Assembly (NCBI GenBank): GCA_030017715.1
Contig: JASEIU010000002.1
Coordinates: forward strand, 360,915-424,914
Origin: Candidatus Saccharicenans sp.
GTDB lineage: Bacteria > Acidobacteriota > Aminicenantia > Aminicenantales > Saccharicenantaceae
Length of the DNA stretch: 64,000 nt
Direction of reading: 5' to 3'
The position numbers were made by a program, and so were the translations under genes. Below, one piece after another: positions 45,314 to 54,665 of this stretch (position 1 is its first letter; each line of letters opens with the position of its first letter). Under the pieces are notes generated by a model. That model made no database searches. It was not told the origin of the DNA and worked only from the letters and a program-made list of their open reading frames with translations.

Positions 45314-46209
45314 AGGTGGCGGCAGTTTTCATCAACCTCCTTTATTTCCTTCTGCTGGCGCCCTTGCTTGAAGGAGTAATGCGAAAAATCACCGCCAGAA
45401 TTCAGTCCAGACAGGGACCGCCGCTCTATCAGCCCTACCTTGACCTTATCAAGCTTCTCGGCAAGGAAAATCTGAATGCCGCCGGGCACCGGGCTTTCCG
45501 GCTGGCGCCGCTGCTGGCTTTCGCTTCCATCCTGGCGGTGGTGGCTCTCCTGCCCTTCGGGGGCGGCTCCAATTTTCTGGCTCATTCCTCGGACCTGATG
45601 ACCCTGATTTACTTTCTGACTCTGAGCGGCTTCGCCGTCCTGCTGGGGGCCCTGGCCAGCGGCAATCCTTTTGCCAGCGTGGGGGCCAGCCGGGAGATGA
45701 TGACCATCATCATGTTGGAGCCGGTTCTGGCTATGACCTTGATTCTGGGCGCTGTAAGGAGCGGAAGTTTCAGCCTGGCGGAGGCCCTCGGGGGAGTGGC
45801 TGCCCCCGGAGAGCTTTCTTACTTTTTGATGCTGGCGGTTTTTCTCGTGGCTCTGCAGGCTTTTGTTTCCAGACAGCCTTTTGATATTCCAGAAGCCGAA
45901 GTTGAGATTCTGGAGGGCCCTTATATGGAATACAGCGGACCCGATTATGCCCTGTTTCGTTATGCTCTTAATATAAAAAGAATGTTTTACGGCTGGCTGC
46001 TGGCGGCCGGATTCCTGGGGTCCTGGCTTCCCGGCAACCTGATTCTGAGCTGGCTGGTGCAGACGATCCTGATTCTTCTGATATTCGTGGCCATATCGGT
46101 GGTCGGGGCTACCCACCCGCGCTACCGGATGGACCAGGCCTTGAAATATTATGCGGTTCTGATGATTCTGGCCCTGATAGCGGTCGGATTCGGGGTGAAG
46201 GGCTGGTGA
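45310..46209 (+). CDS. hycD: Hydrogenase membrane subunit (HycD/HyfC/NuoH family)
   Basis: The 299-residue integral membrane protein has about eight helices. ARIQSRQGPPLYQPYLDLIKLL, GASREMMTIIMLEPVLAM and PFDIPEAEVEILEGPYMEYSG (parts) are the NuoH/HycD signatures that anchor the soluble arm. ATG 45310 overlaps the hycE stop (ATGA); an in-frame extension back to 45199 lies within hycE and is not needed. A 32-base gap separates it from the ferredoxin gene. Confidence 0.94.
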   Translation: MKVAAVFINLLYFLLLAPLLEGVMRKITARIQSRQGPPLYQPYLDLIKLLGKENLNAAGHRAFRLAPLLAFASILAVVALLPFGGGSNFLAHSSDLMTLIYFLTLSGFAVLLGALASGNPFASVGASREMMTIIMLEPVLAMTLILGAVRSGSFSLAEALGGVAAPGELSYFLMLAVFLVALQAFVSRQPFDIPEAEVEILEGPYMEYSGPDYALFRYALNIKRMFYGWLLAAGFLGSWLPGNLILSWLVQTILILLIFVAISVVGATHPRYRMDQALKYYAVLMILALIAVGFGVKGW

Positions 46210-46241
46210 AATGAGCAATAAACTGGCATGGGAAGAAGAAA

Positions 46242-46787
46242 ATGTGGCTCTGGAATAAAATCAAACAACTGGCGATTTCCTTCAGGGCGGGCAAGGTGAC
46301 CCTGGGTTATCCCTTTGAGCCCAGGCCGGCGCCTGAAGGTTTCCGCGGCCAGCCGGTCTGGGATCATACCAGGTGCATAGGCTGCGCCGGCTGCGCCAAT
46401 CACTGCCCGGCCCGGACGATTTTTCTCAGGGATATCTGCCAGGAGGTCAGGATTCTTCTTTATGATTCATCCCGGTGCACTTACTGCGGCCGCTGCGCCG
46501 ACCTCTGTCCGGAGAAGGCGATAACCATGAGCCAGAATTTCGAGCTGGCCACCGATAACCGGCAGGACATCACCCAGACCATTGAACTGTTCATGATGAC
46601 CTGCCAGCGCTGCGGCCGCTGCTACGACCTGGAGATTAAGAATTACCTGGATAAACTGAGTTCGCTCGGTTACCGTTACGATTGCCTGGAAGTAAGGAAG
46701 GTAATTCACCGGGCCACAGCCGACTTCTCCCCGGATATGCTGGAAAAAACCAGTTCGTACCAGAGACCTGATAGCCTGGAGAAATGA
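46242..46787 (+). CDS. hycF: Hydrogenase iron-sulfur subunit (HycF/HyfH, NuoI-like)
   Basis: The 181-residue protein has two [4Fe-4S] motifs, CIGCAGCANHCPARTIF and CTYCGRCADLCPEKAI, then a third cysteine group MTCQRCGRC that may bind metal, as in HycF/HyfH proteins. It carries electrons from the donor module to the small subunit. GGAAGAAG precedes ATG 46242. Confidence 0.93.
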   Translation: MWLWNKIKQLAISFRAGKVTLGYPFEPRPAPEGFRGQPVWDHTRCIGCAGCANHCPARTIFLRDICQEVRILLYDSSRCTYCGRCADLCPEKAITMSQNFELATDNRQDITQTIELFMMTCQRCGRCYDLEIKNYLDKLSSLGYRYDCLEVRKVIHRATADFSPDMLEKTSSYQRPDSLEK

Positions 46788-46789
46788 CC

Positions 46790-47374
46790 ATGTTGAAAAA
46801 GCTATCCCGGAGAGCCTTCCGCCGTTCCCTCTGGGTTTACCACTGCAACAGCGGAGCCTGCAACGGCTGCGACATAGAGATTCTTAATGTGCTTACCCCG
46901 TATTATGATGTGGAAAGATTTGGCATCAGGCTGGTCGGCTCCCCCCGCCACGCTGACGCTATTCTCCTGTCCGGGGCAGTAACCAGGCCGACGCTGCCGC
47001 TGGTCAAAAAAGTTTATCAGGCAGTGCCGGCTCCCAAGCTGGTCTTTGCCGTCGGTTCCTGCGCCATCGGCGGCGGCTGCTGGTATGATACCTACAACGT
47101 AACCGGAGGCGGGGAAAAAGCCATTCCGGTAAATTATTTTATACCGGGCTGCCCGCCCCGGCCGGAGGCCATTATTTATGGGGTGGCCCTGGCCCTCGGG
47201 CTGGTGGACAAGAAAGTGGTTCCGGTAGAGCTCAAGCAGATGGAGTTTCCGGTGGATATGTACCGATGGCAGCGTCTGCTGGAAACCAACAATGTAATTT
47301 ATAAATTGTTGGGCGAAGAGGATGACCGTCTGAATTTCGGAGGAAAGCGAGATGGCCAGGATTCTGCTGGTTGA
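46790..47374 (+). CDS. hycG: [NiFe]-hydrogenase small subunit, group 4 (HycG/HyfI/NuoB family)
   Basis: The 194-residue protein has the proximal [4Fe-4S] ligands CNGCDIE, GSCAIGGG and PGCPPRPEAI, as in HycG and NuoB, and lacks the extra clusters of uptake hydrogenase small subunits. ATG 46790 is chosen over ATG 46784 because the GGAG at 46778-46781 is eight bases from the former and two from the latter. The 3' end overlaps the next receiver gene by 23 bases. Confidence 0.94.
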   Translation: MLKKLSRRAFRRSLWVYHCNSGACNGCDIEILNVLTPYYDVERFGIRLVGSPRHADAILLSGAVTRPTLPLVKKVYQAVPAPKLVFAVGSCAIGGGCWYDTYNVTGGGEKAIPVNYFIPGCPPRPEAIIYGVALALGLVDKKVVPVELKQMEFPVDMYRWQRLLETNNVIYKLLGEEDDRLNFGGKRDGQDSAG

Positions 47375-47762
47375 CGACGACCGGGACCTGACCGAAAGTC
47401 TCGGCCAGGTTCTCCGGGTTGCGGGTTATCAAGTCGAAGTAGCCCACAGCGCGGCGGAAGGCTTGAAAAAATTGCCGGAGGTTAAGCCGGACCTGATGGT
47501 CCTGGACGTCATGATGGAGACCGACACCGCCGGTTTTGAGGCGGTCTATAAAATCAGGAGTGAACGACCGGATTCAAAATACAGAGAATTCAGGGACATT
47601 CCCATCATCATTCTGACAGCCATCGACCAGGTTACCAATTCCCGCTTCTCCCTTGACCAGGAAGAGAGCTTTCTACCCGGTCACAATGAATTTCTGACCA
47701 AGCCGGTTGAAGTCGAAGAACTGCTGGAGAAAATTAAGTTGGCCCTGGAACAGAGAAAATGA
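47352..47762 (+). CDS. Stand-alone receiver-domain response regulator
   Basis: A 136-residue receiver: LVDDDRD, phospho-acceptor Asp in LMVLDVMMETD, Thr in IILTAIDQV and the late lysine in FLTKPVE. An insert after the acceptor (SERPDSKYREFRDIP) is of the kind seen in receivers associated with hydrogenase loci. It begins within the hycG coding end (GGAGGAAAG before ATG), so expression is tied to the hydrogenase. The kinase follows with a 4-base overlap. Confidence 0.9.
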   Translation: MARILLVDDDRDLTESLGQVLRVAGYQVEVAHSAAEGLKKLPEVKPDLMVLDVMMETDTAGFEAVYKIRSERPDSKYREFRDIPIIILTAIDQVTNSRFSLDQEESFLPGHNEFLTKPVEVEELLEKIKLALEQRK

Positions 47763-49702
47763 GACTGGAAAAGTGGTTAAAAAAAATCGACCACCTCAGG
47801 TCAACCCTGAGGTTCAAGCTGATTTTCGGGTTGCTGACTATAGTTTTTCTTATGGGTGCTCTCTCTATCTATCTCGGGGTCAGTTCGATAAACCGGAATG
47901 TCATCAGGGAAGCCTATGATAATGTCAGAAACAGTCTTAAAGCCATCTCGGACCTCTATCAGGAAGAAATCAGAAATAGAGCCGGCCTGATTGAATATCT
48001 GGCCCGGACCTCGGAAATAGTCAACGCCACGGCCTCAGGCCAGCGAGACTACCTATACGAAAAGCTGATCCAGATAAAAGAAGAGTTCGGTTTTGATATA
48101 GTCAACGTGGTCAAACCGGACGGCACCATCCTGGTCAGGGCCAATAATTTTGAAGCTTACGGAGACAGTGTTATCGATTATAAATATATAAAATGGGTCC
48201 TGACCAACAGGAAACCGGCGGCTGGCACCGGCATTCTGGGCTATGAGAACGTAAGAAGAGAAGGACCGGAACTGGCCGAGAGAACTCTGATCAATATAGT
48301 TCCCACTCCGAAAGCTCGAACCCGGCGGCATGAAATGGAAGAAAGAGCCCTGGTCATGAAAACCGTCTCGCCGATTTTTCAGCGCGGCCGCCTGGTGGGG
48401 GTTCTTTACGCGGCCGTGGTTCTGAATAACAACGACCGGTTCGTCGACCGCTTCAAAAAGCTGATTTTCAAAGAAGAAAAGATTGAGGGCAAAGACGTCG
48501 GCACCATAACCATTTTTATAGATGACGTGAGAGTGGCCACCAACGTGGTCGACCTGACCGGCCGGCGGGCCGTCGGCACCCTGGTTTCCGAGGAAGTTTT
48601 CCGGGAGGTCTTCGAGCAGGGAAAAGACTGGCTGGGACGGGCCTTTGTGGTCAGCGACTACTATCTTTCTGGTTACACCCGCCTGACCGATATCGAAAAC
48701 CAGCCCGTTGGCATGCTCTACGTGGGCATTCTGGAAGACAAGTTTACGCGGCTGCTGTGGCGGACAGCCATCCTTTATTTTCTGCTGATTTTCTTGATGA
48801 CCGGGCTGGCTTTCTATATCTCCACCAAACTGGTGAATCTCTATACCCGACCGATAAACCACCTGATTGAAGCCACGGCCGAGATCGCCCGCGGCAATTA
48901 TCACCTGGTGGACGTTTCGCCCGGAGAAAGCGCGGAAATCAGAGAAGTGGCAGAATATTTTAATGAGATGGTCAGGGCCATTGAAGACCGGGACCGGCGG
49001 CTTAAAGAGCTGGCCGAGAAGACGATTCTGAGGTCGGAAAAGCTGGCCTCGGTCGGCCGGCTGGCTTCGGGCATTGCCCACGAAATCAACAATCCCCTGA
49101 CCGGGATTCTAACCTACAGCAGCCTGCTGCTGGAGGAAATGAAGGGCTCTCCTTACGAGGAAGATTTGAAAACGATCAAAGAAGAGACCCTGCGCTGCCG
49201 CAAAATCGTCAGGGGCCTGCTGGATTTTGCCAGGGATTACAAGCCGGAAAGGCTATCGGTCAATCTGAATTCCCTGATCGAAGAGGTCCTGGGCCTTCTG
49301 GAGAAACATGTCAATTTTCATAATATTAAAATCATAAAGAATTTTGACCCGGTGCTGCCAGAAGTTAAGGTGGATGCCGACGAGTTTCGTTCGGTGATCA
49401 ACAACCTGGCGGTGAACGCCGCCGACGCCATGCCCGAAGGAGGTCGGCTGACCGTATCTACTGCTTATGACCGCGAGCAGAATCAGGTGGTCATAAGGGT
49501 GGCCGATACCGGTGTCGGCATCAGTGAGGAGAATTTGAAAAGAATTTTTGAGCCCTTTTTCACCACCAAGGAGAAAGGAAAGGGAACCGGTTTGGGTCTG
49601 GCCATGGCTTACGGAGTGATCAAGAGGCATAACGGGACCATTGAAGTCAGGAGCCAGGTGGGCGAAGGGACCGAATTTATAATGAAACTGCCGGTCGAAT
49701 GA
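47759..49702 (+). CDS. Membrane sensor histidine kinase with periplasmic Cache domain
   Basis: The 647-residue protein has TM1 (about 23-42), a long extracytoplasmic Cache-type sensor (about 43-335), TM2 (about 340-362), HAMP, a HisKA domain with [20 protein letters not shown] and an HATPase with [25 protein letters not shown] and [15 protein letters not shown]. All ATP-binding motifs are present. The Cache part contains [12 protein letters not shown]-like and [20 protein letters not shown] stretches typical of small-molecule sensors. It is translationally coupled to the receiver gene. Confidence 0.92.
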   Translation: MRLEKWLKKIDHLRSTLRFKLIFGLLTIVFLMGALSIYLGVSSINRNVIREAYDNVRNSLKAISDLYQEEIRNRAGLIEYLARTSEIVNATASGQRDYLYEKLIQIKEEFGFDIVNVVKPDGTILVRANNFEAYGDSVIDYKYIKWVLTNRKPAAGTGILGYENVRREGPELAERTLINIVPTPKARTRRHEMEERALVMKTVSPIFQRGRLVGVLYAAVVLNNNDRFVDRFKKLIFKEEKIEGKDVGTITIFIDDVRVATNVVDLTGRRAVGTLVSEEVFREVFEQGKDWLGRAFVVSDYYLSGYTRLTDIENQPVGMLYVGILEDKFTRLLWRTAILYFLLIFLMTGLAFYISTKLVNLYTRPINHLIEATAEIARGNYHLVDVSPGESAEIREVAEYFNEMVRAIEDRDRRLKELAEKTILRSEKLASVGRLASGIAHEINNPLTGILTYSSLLLEEMKGSPYEEDLKTIKEETLRCRKIVRGLLDFARDYKPERLSVNLNSLIEEVLGLLEKHVNFHNIKIIKNFDPVLPEVKVDADEFRSVINNLAVNAADAMPEGGRLTVSTAYDREQNQVVIRVADTGVGISEENLKRIFEPFFTTKEKGKGTGLGLAMAYGVIKRHNGTIEVRSQVGEGTEFIMKLPVE

Positions 49703-49723
49703 CCGCCGGCAGAAGGGAAAAAC

Positions 49724-50788
49724 ATGAGCAAACCAAGAATATTATTCATCGACGACGAGGAGATCGTCCTGCGGAGCTGTCGCCGGATCTTTGCCGGCGC
49801 GGACTATGAAATTGACACCGCCCTGTCCGGAGAAGAGGGCTTGAGCAAGGCTATCAACCAGGACTATGACCTCGTGGTCACCGACCTTAAGATGCCGGGA
49901 ATCGGCGGGATGGAAGTCTTGACCAGGCTGAGGAAAGTCAGGCCCGACACCACGGTCATCATCTTTACCGGCTATGCCAGCGTGGACACGGCCAGAGAAG
50001 CCCTGAAAAACGGTGCCTTTGATTACATTCCCAAACCTTTCACTCCGGAGGAGATAAGGGAAGTCATCAAAAATGCCCTGGAAGCCCGGGCCGGCAAACA
50101 GAGGACCATGCTGGACCTGATGGCCATCGTCTCCCACGAGCTCAAGAGCCCGGTCTCGGCCCTGCATACCACCGCCTCCACCCTTTATAAGGGCTATTTC
50201 GGGCAGCTTTCGCCCGAGCAGATGAAGATTCTGGAGACCATCATCCGCAACTGTGAATATCTGGAAGATATCATCCGCAGCTATCTGGACCTTTCCAGGA
50301 TGGAGTTGAACCAGCTCGATTCCTTCAAGGAAGAAATATTTTTTGTCAAGGATGTGGTGGAAGAAGTGCTGACTCTTCCGGAAATCGCCGACAACACCAA
50401 AAAGATGACCATTGTCAGGAATTTTTCTGGAGATGTCAGGATAAACGGCGATCCGCGGCTGCTGAAAATCCTGGTCAGAAATCTAATCAGCAACGCCATA
50501 AAGTACGGTAACGAAGGCACTGAAGTGAAACTTGGCCTGGAAGCAAAAAATTCCGAGATGATTTTTTCCGTTTACAACCAGGGGGTGGGCATTAATCCGG
50601 AAGACGGCCAGAGGCTCTTCCGCAAGTTTGAAAGGCTCAAACAAAAAGGAACCGAGGGCGTTAAAGGGTCGGGTCTCGGACTTTACATCTGCAAAAAGAT
50701 AGTCGACAGCCACGGTGGCCGGATCTGGTTCGAATCGGAGCCCGGCCGCTGGGTGACGTTTTATGTTAGCCTGGCGCTGGCTGCCTGA
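49724..50788 (+). CDS. Receiver-histidine kinase fusion protein
   Basis: The 354-residue protein has an N-terminal receiver (IDDEE, Asp in LVVTDLKMPG, Lys in IPKPFTPEE), then HisKA with SHELKSPVSALHTTAS and an HATPase (NLISNAIKYGNEG, GVGINPEDGQRLFRKF, GSGLGLYICKKIV). No membrane segment is seen. It may relay a phosphoryl group received from the membrane kinase 21 bases upstream. It is the last gene of the hydrogenase cluster; no terminator is obvious after it. Confidence 0.92.
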   Translation: MSKPRILFIDDEEIVLRSCRRIFAGADYEIDTALSGEEGLSKAINQDYDLVVTDLKMPGIGGMEVLTRLRKVRPDTTVIIFTGYASVDTAREALKNGAFDYIPKPFTPEEIREVIKNALEARAGKQRTMLDLMAIVSHELKSPVSALHTTASTLYKGYFGQLSPEQMKILETIIRNCEYLEDIIRSYLDLSRMELNQLDSFKEEIFFVKDVVEEVLTLPEIADNTKKMTIVRNFSGDVRINGDPRLLKILVRNLISNAIKYGNEGTEVKLGLEAKNSEMIFSVYNQGVGINPEDGQRLFRKFERLKQKGTEGVKGSGLGLYICKKIVDSHGGRIWFESEPGRWVTFYVSLALAA

Positions 50789-51085
50789 CCGGATAGCAAA
50801 TAATTTATCAGCTTTGGTGGAATACAGTCTCAATAATTATTTCTTTATGATTTCCGTTTCCCGGTTTTTCCAGGCTCCGCACCTTGCGGCCGGGGAACTT
50901 AATTGATAGCTCTCATTTTCCATGATTGACGGCCATAATCGCAGGTTGGTGCGACTTCGGTATTCTCAGGCCCGGGCAAGAGTTCCCCGGGCGGCTCTGT
51001 TAATGGGTATGGCAGGAGACGCGCCGTCAAAGGGTCCTCTCAACAATCTGAATCATTATGGGAACACAACCGCGATCAAGCTCAA
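50789..51085. other. Gene-free gap before tmRNA
   Basis: About 300 bases with no credible frame or clear terminator hairpin. A short GGAGACGCGCCG stretch near 51014 faintly resembles the interspersed repeat, but is too short to call. Confidence 0.5.
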
Positions 51086-51115
51086 TTGACAATTTAACCT
51101 TATCTTCCATATAAT
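51086..51115 (+). promoter_or_regulatory. Promoter of ssrA
   Basis: Consensus TTGACA (51086-51091), an 18 bp spacer and perfect TATAAT (51110-51115); the tmRNA starts 11 bases later. Confidence 0.85.
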
Positions 51116-51125
51116 AATCATTGTC

Positions 51126-51477
51126 GGGGGCGAAATGGACTCGACGGAGGTAGTGAAGCAGAAGCTGCAGGCCGAGGTCCCATCAACCTCGTTAAACAGG
51201 TGGGAAACAATTAACTGCAGAACCTGTTGCAGTCGCTGCCTGATAGAAAGTGCAGCCGTCTCTTGAGGCCTCTCCTGCGGGCCTGAAGAGACGCCGACCA
51301 GCAGGATAGCCTGCCGGGCGTGCTCAGGGTCCGGCGGGCGAAGTTCCACTTGAGCTGGTTGAGCGATACTCTTCCTCTTCGAGAAGCGCTCAATGAGATG
51401 CAATGAGGAGGATAAGCCTGTAGAGGCTGGCTGTGGAATGCCTTCGGACGCGGGTTCGATTCCCGCCGCCTCCACCA
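51126..51477 (+). ncRNA. ssrA: tmRNA (ribosome rescue)
   Basis: The 5' part GGGGGCGAAATGGACTCGAC and the 3' part GGGTTCGATTCCCGCC form the tRNA-like domain: the acceptor GGGGGCG pairs with CGCCTCC and CCA is encoded (51475-51477). The tag frame ends with GCAGAACCTGTTGCAGTCGC, GCC, TGA, reading AEPVAVAA; upstream codons give GKQLT, so the tag is about GKQLTAEPVAVAA (first residue uncertain). Frames on the opposite strand that begin with VEAAGIEPASE are the usual false genes over tmRNA. Confidence 0.95.
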
Positions 51478-51508
51478 TTTTTTTATACCGGGAAATGAAG
51501 AAGACAAG

Positions 51509-52726
51509 ATGCTCAAAGCAGACAGAGTCATAATAGGAGTCCTATTACCGGTCTTTTTGTTATCCTGCCTGATAGTTGTCCCGGTTCTGGCGCAGAAAAA
51601 AAATCAGACGGTGCCGACGATCAGGGTTGAGGTGCAGGACCATAATGCCGGAACCCGCCTTAAAATCAGTTCCGGTTCCACCCTCAATTTCAGCCTGAGA
51701 AAATCTGGAAATATTTTGACCGTCTCCTTCCGTTCCTCAAGCGGCATTCGTTACGACCGGACGCCGTTCACCAGCCGCCTGGTCCAGTCCATTGACCTGG
51801 CCAAGTCTCCGGAAGCCTACCTGTTGCTGATCAAGACCGTGACTGCCGATTTTGCCTACACTCAATCGGCCCGCTGGGATCCTTTTGAGCTGACGGTCGA
51901 GCTCAAGACCGGAGGCACCAGAAGAGTCGCCGCCGAGCCCGGAGCCACAACTCCTGACAACCCGGCCGAAGCCCAGGTTCAGCCCCAGACAACGGCCGCC
52001 GGCGGGCAGCCCGGAGCCGCGGTTCCCGGCGGGAAAAAGCAGGTTAAAACGATTGTCATCGACCCGGGCCACGGTGGAAACGAAGTCGGAGCCAAGGGAG
52101 TATACGGAACGCTGGAAAAAGACGTGACGCTGGCCGTTTCCAGAAAACTGAAAGAGGCTATTGAACGAGGGCTGAAATACCGGGTGGTCATGACCAGAGA
52201 GGCCGACCTCTCGGTGCCGCTGGAAAGGCGGGCGGCCATCGCCAACAACAATAAAGCTGATTTATTCATCAGCATTCACGCTAATGGTTCACGGCGGGCA
52301 AAAGCCACAGGTTCGGAAACTTTTTTTCTGAGCCTGAATGCCAGCGACGAAGAATCGAGGCGACTGGCCTACTTCGAAAACAATACGGAAGAGCTGGAAA
52401 CCCGGGTGCCGGAAAAAGATTTCGACGACCTGAAGCTTATTCTCTGGGATATGGCTCAGTCAGCCTATCTAAAGCAGAGCAGCCAGCTGGCCGAGTTTGT
52501 GCAGCAGGAACTCAACGAACTGCTGAATACCAGAAACCGTGGGGTCAAGCAGGCCCCTTTCAAGGTCCTGACCGGCGCCGCCTGCCCGGCCATTCTGGTT
52601 GAAGTGGCTTTCATCACCAACCCGGAAGAGGAAAAACAGCTGCAGTCGGAAGAGTTCCAGGCCAGAGTAGCCGAGGCCATTTACCGCGGCCTGAACCGTT
52701 TCCTGCAGCTTTACGAAAAACCATGA
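51509..52726 (+). CDS. N-acetylmuramoyl-L-alanine amidase with AMIN domain
   Basis: The 405-residue exported enzyme has a signal segment (residues about 6-28), an AMIN-like beta domain (about 36-135), a Pro/Ala/Gly/Gln linker and an Amidase_3 catalytic domain (about 183-400). The zinc ligands and catalytic Glu are in IDPGHGGNEVGA, SIHANGS and VEVAFITNPEEE. An insert with KLILWDMAQSAYL is typical of the AmiC-like group. It cleaves the stem peptide from peptidoglycan, probably at division. The GerMN gene overlaps its end by four bases. Confidence 0.94.
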   Translation: MLKADRVIIGVLLPVFLLSCLIVVPVLAQKKNQTVPTIRVEVQDHNAGTRLKISSGSTLNFSLRKSGNILTVSFRSSSGIRYDRTPFTSRLVQSIDLAKSPEAYLLLIKTVTADFAYTQSARWDPFELTVELKTGGTRRVAAEPGATTPDNPAEAQVQPQTTAAGGQPGAAVPGGKKQVKTIVIDPGHGGNEVGAKGVYGTLEKDVTLAVSRKLKEAIERGLKYRVVMTREADLSVPLERRAAIANNNKADLFISIHANGSRRAKATGSETFFLSLNASDEESRRLAYFENNTEELETRVPEKDFDDLKLILWDMAQSAYLKQSSQLAEFVQQELNELLNTRNRGVKQAPFKVLTGAACPAILVEVAFITNPEEEKQLQSEEFQARVAEAIYRGLNRFLQLYEKP

Positions 52727-53307
52727 AGCGCAAAAAGAAAAAGCTGACCACTCTGTTCGTCCTGCTGGCCATACTGGCCCTGGTGGTGCTGGTTTTCTTC
52801 TTCGGAGGCCGTCGGGAGAAAATAAAGCACGGCGCCGGCCCGGCGGTTTCGGCCACCGGGAGCGGCGGGCAGACCCAGCCGATCAGAATGAAGACGGTGA
52901 CTCTTTTCTTTTTATCAGAGAGCGACAATCTCCTTCACCCGGAAGAAAGGGAGATTCAGGCCGGGACTCTGAACGAGGAAGCCCGGGAAGTGGTGAAAGA
53001 ATTAATCCGGGGACCCAGGTCCGGGCTGTTGAGCACCCTGCCTGAAACCACCCGCCTCAGGCAGGTTTTTGTGGCTGCCGACGGGACAGCCTACGTTGAC
53101 CTGAGCCGTCAAATACTGGAGGCCAGTTATTACGGCTCCTCCGGCGAAATGGCCGCCGTCTATTCCATCGTCAACTCGCTCACCTACAATTTCAAGAACG
53201 TCAAGAGAGTCAGCCTGCTGGTGGAGGGCAACGAGAGGGAAACCCTGGGCGGCCATATCGACCTGTCGCGTCCCTTCAACCCGGATTATTCGCTGGTCGC
53301 CAGGTAA
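52723..53307 (+). CDS. GerMN-domain exported protein
   Basis: The 194-residue protein has a basic N-terminus and one membrane helix (about 9-28), a short linker and a GerMN domain (about 58-180) with VTLFFLSESDNLLHPEER, VVKELIRGPRSGLLSTLP and AYVDLSRQILEASYYGSSGE (in parts). GerMN proteins act in cell-wall remodelling and often neighbour amidases, as here. It overlaps the amidase gene (ATGA). Confidence 0.9.
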   Translation: MKRKKKKLTTLFVLLAILALVVLVFFFGGRREKIKHGAGPAVSATGSGGQTQPIRMKTVTLFFLSESDNLLHPEEREIQAGTLNEEAREVVKELIRGPRSGLLSTLPETTRLRQVFVAADGTAYVDLSRQILEASYYGSSGEMAAVYSIVNSLTYNFKNVKRVSLLVEGNERETLGGHIDLSRPFNPDYSLVAR

Positions 53308-53333
53308 ACATCTTTCAGGCATAAATTCCGGAA

Positions 53334-54665
53334 ATGAAGAACAGGAAACTTCCTCGCGTGGTCATTCTCGGTTACCCCAACGCCGGAAAATCTACCCTTT
53401 TTAATCGGCTGCTGGGTCAGAAAAAAGCTCTGGTCCACTCTCTTCCCGGGATGACCCGCGACCTGATTACGGGCGTGGCCAGGATAGATGACCGCGAGTT
53501 TCTGCTGGTGGATACCGGCGGTTTTGCCGACGGCCGGGTGGACCCGATTTCTTCCCAGGTCAGAGCCAAGGCCCTGCAGGCTGCCCGGTCGGCCGACCTG
53601 CTGATTTTCCTTTTTGACAGCAAGCGGCCGCTGACCGGGGGCGAAGAAGAACTTTTCCTGGAGATAAAAAAATACGGTCGGCCGTTGTTGCCAGTGGTCA
53701 ACAAGGTGGACACGCCGGAGACGGAACCTGACCTATCCGAATATTACCGTCTGGGGATAAAGGATTTCATAGTCATATCGGCCGAACACAAGCTCAACCT
53801 GGAATACCTGAGGGAGAAAATCCGGGAAGCTTTGCCGGCCGGACCGGGAGAGAGCCGGCCTTCCGAACCGGCTCTGGCGCCGTTAAAAATCGCCATCGTC
53901 GGCCGGATAAACGTCGGTAAATCTTCTCTGGTCAACCGGCTGTGCGGCGAGGACAGACTCCTGGTGTCGGAAATCCCGGGCACCACCAGAGACAGCGTCG
54001 ATACCCTCATCACCCGGAATAAAAAAACTTATTGCCTGGTTGACACTGCCGGCATCAGGAAGTTCGGCGGGACCAAAGATTCCAGGGAAAAAGCCGGGAT
54101 AATCAGGGCCCAGAGAAACATTGAAGAAGCGGACGTCATCTGCCTGGTGCTCGATATTCAGGAATTCCCCACCCGCCAGGATGCTCACATCGCCGGGCTG
54201 GCCCATAAATCAGGAAAACCGATGTTAATAGCGCTGAACAAATGGGACCTGGCGGAAAAGCAGCGGGTTAATCCGAAGGAAGTTCAGGCCCATGTTTTCA
54301 GCCGCCTCAATTTTGTCGATTACGCCCCGCTGGTTTTTATCTCGGCCTTAACCGGGCAGCGGGTGACAAAGATTCTGGACCTGGCCGAAGAAGTCCACCG
54401 TTCGGCTTCCAGGACGGTGGAGACGTCGGTTCTCAACCGTTTCTGGGAAAGGTTTTCCCGGGAGCATCCCCCAAAAACCAGGGATGGGTCGACCCTCAAG
54501 GTAAAGTACATAGTGCAGAAAGGGGTCAGACCCCCGACTTTCGCGCTTTTTGGCCACAGCCGGGCTCCGCTGCTTCCAGCCTACGAAAAGTTCCTGACCG
54601 ACGCGTTTCGCCGGGAGTTTGGTTTCGTCGGCACCCCCCTCAGGTTTTATCTGAGAAAAAGCTGA
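53334..54665 (+). CDS. der: GTPase Der (EngA), 50S subunit assembly
   Basis: The 443-residue protein has two tandem GTPase domains, G1 motifs GYPNAGKST and GRINVGKSS, G3 DTGGF and DTAGIR, G4 NKVD and NKWD, and a C-terminal KH-like domain (KVKYIVQKGVRPPTFALFG). This double-GTPase layout is unique to Der. The first G1 has Ala where most have Val. It lies 26 bases after the GerMN gene. Confidence 0.96.
   Translation: MKNRKLPRVVILGYPNAGKSTLFNRLLGQKKALVHSLPGMTRDLITGVARIDDREFLLVDTGGFADGRVDPISSQVRAKALQAARSADLLIFLFDSKRPLTGGEEELFLEIKKYGRPLLPVVNKVDTPETEPDLSEYYRLGIKDFIVISAEHKLNLEYLREKIREALPAGPGESRPSEPALAPLKIAIVGRINVGKSSLVNRLCGEDRLLVSEIPGTTRDSVDTLITRNKKTYCLVDTAGIRKFGGTKDSREKAGIIRAQRNIEEADVICLVLDIQEFPTRQDAHIAGLAHKSGKPMLIALNKWDLAEKQRVNPKEVQAHVFSRLNFVDYAPLVFISALTGQRVTKILDLAEEVHRSASRTVETSVLNRFWERFSREHPPKTRDGSTLKVKYIVQKGVRPPTFALFGHSRAPLLPAYEKFLTDAFRREFGFVGTPLRFYLRKS

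Noticed and set aside
51056-51531. Long minus-strand frames with VEAAGIEPASE-type starts
   Set aside because: They lie antisense to tmRNA; the RNA has all its structural marks, and such frames are a known false annotation over tmRNA and tRNA genes.
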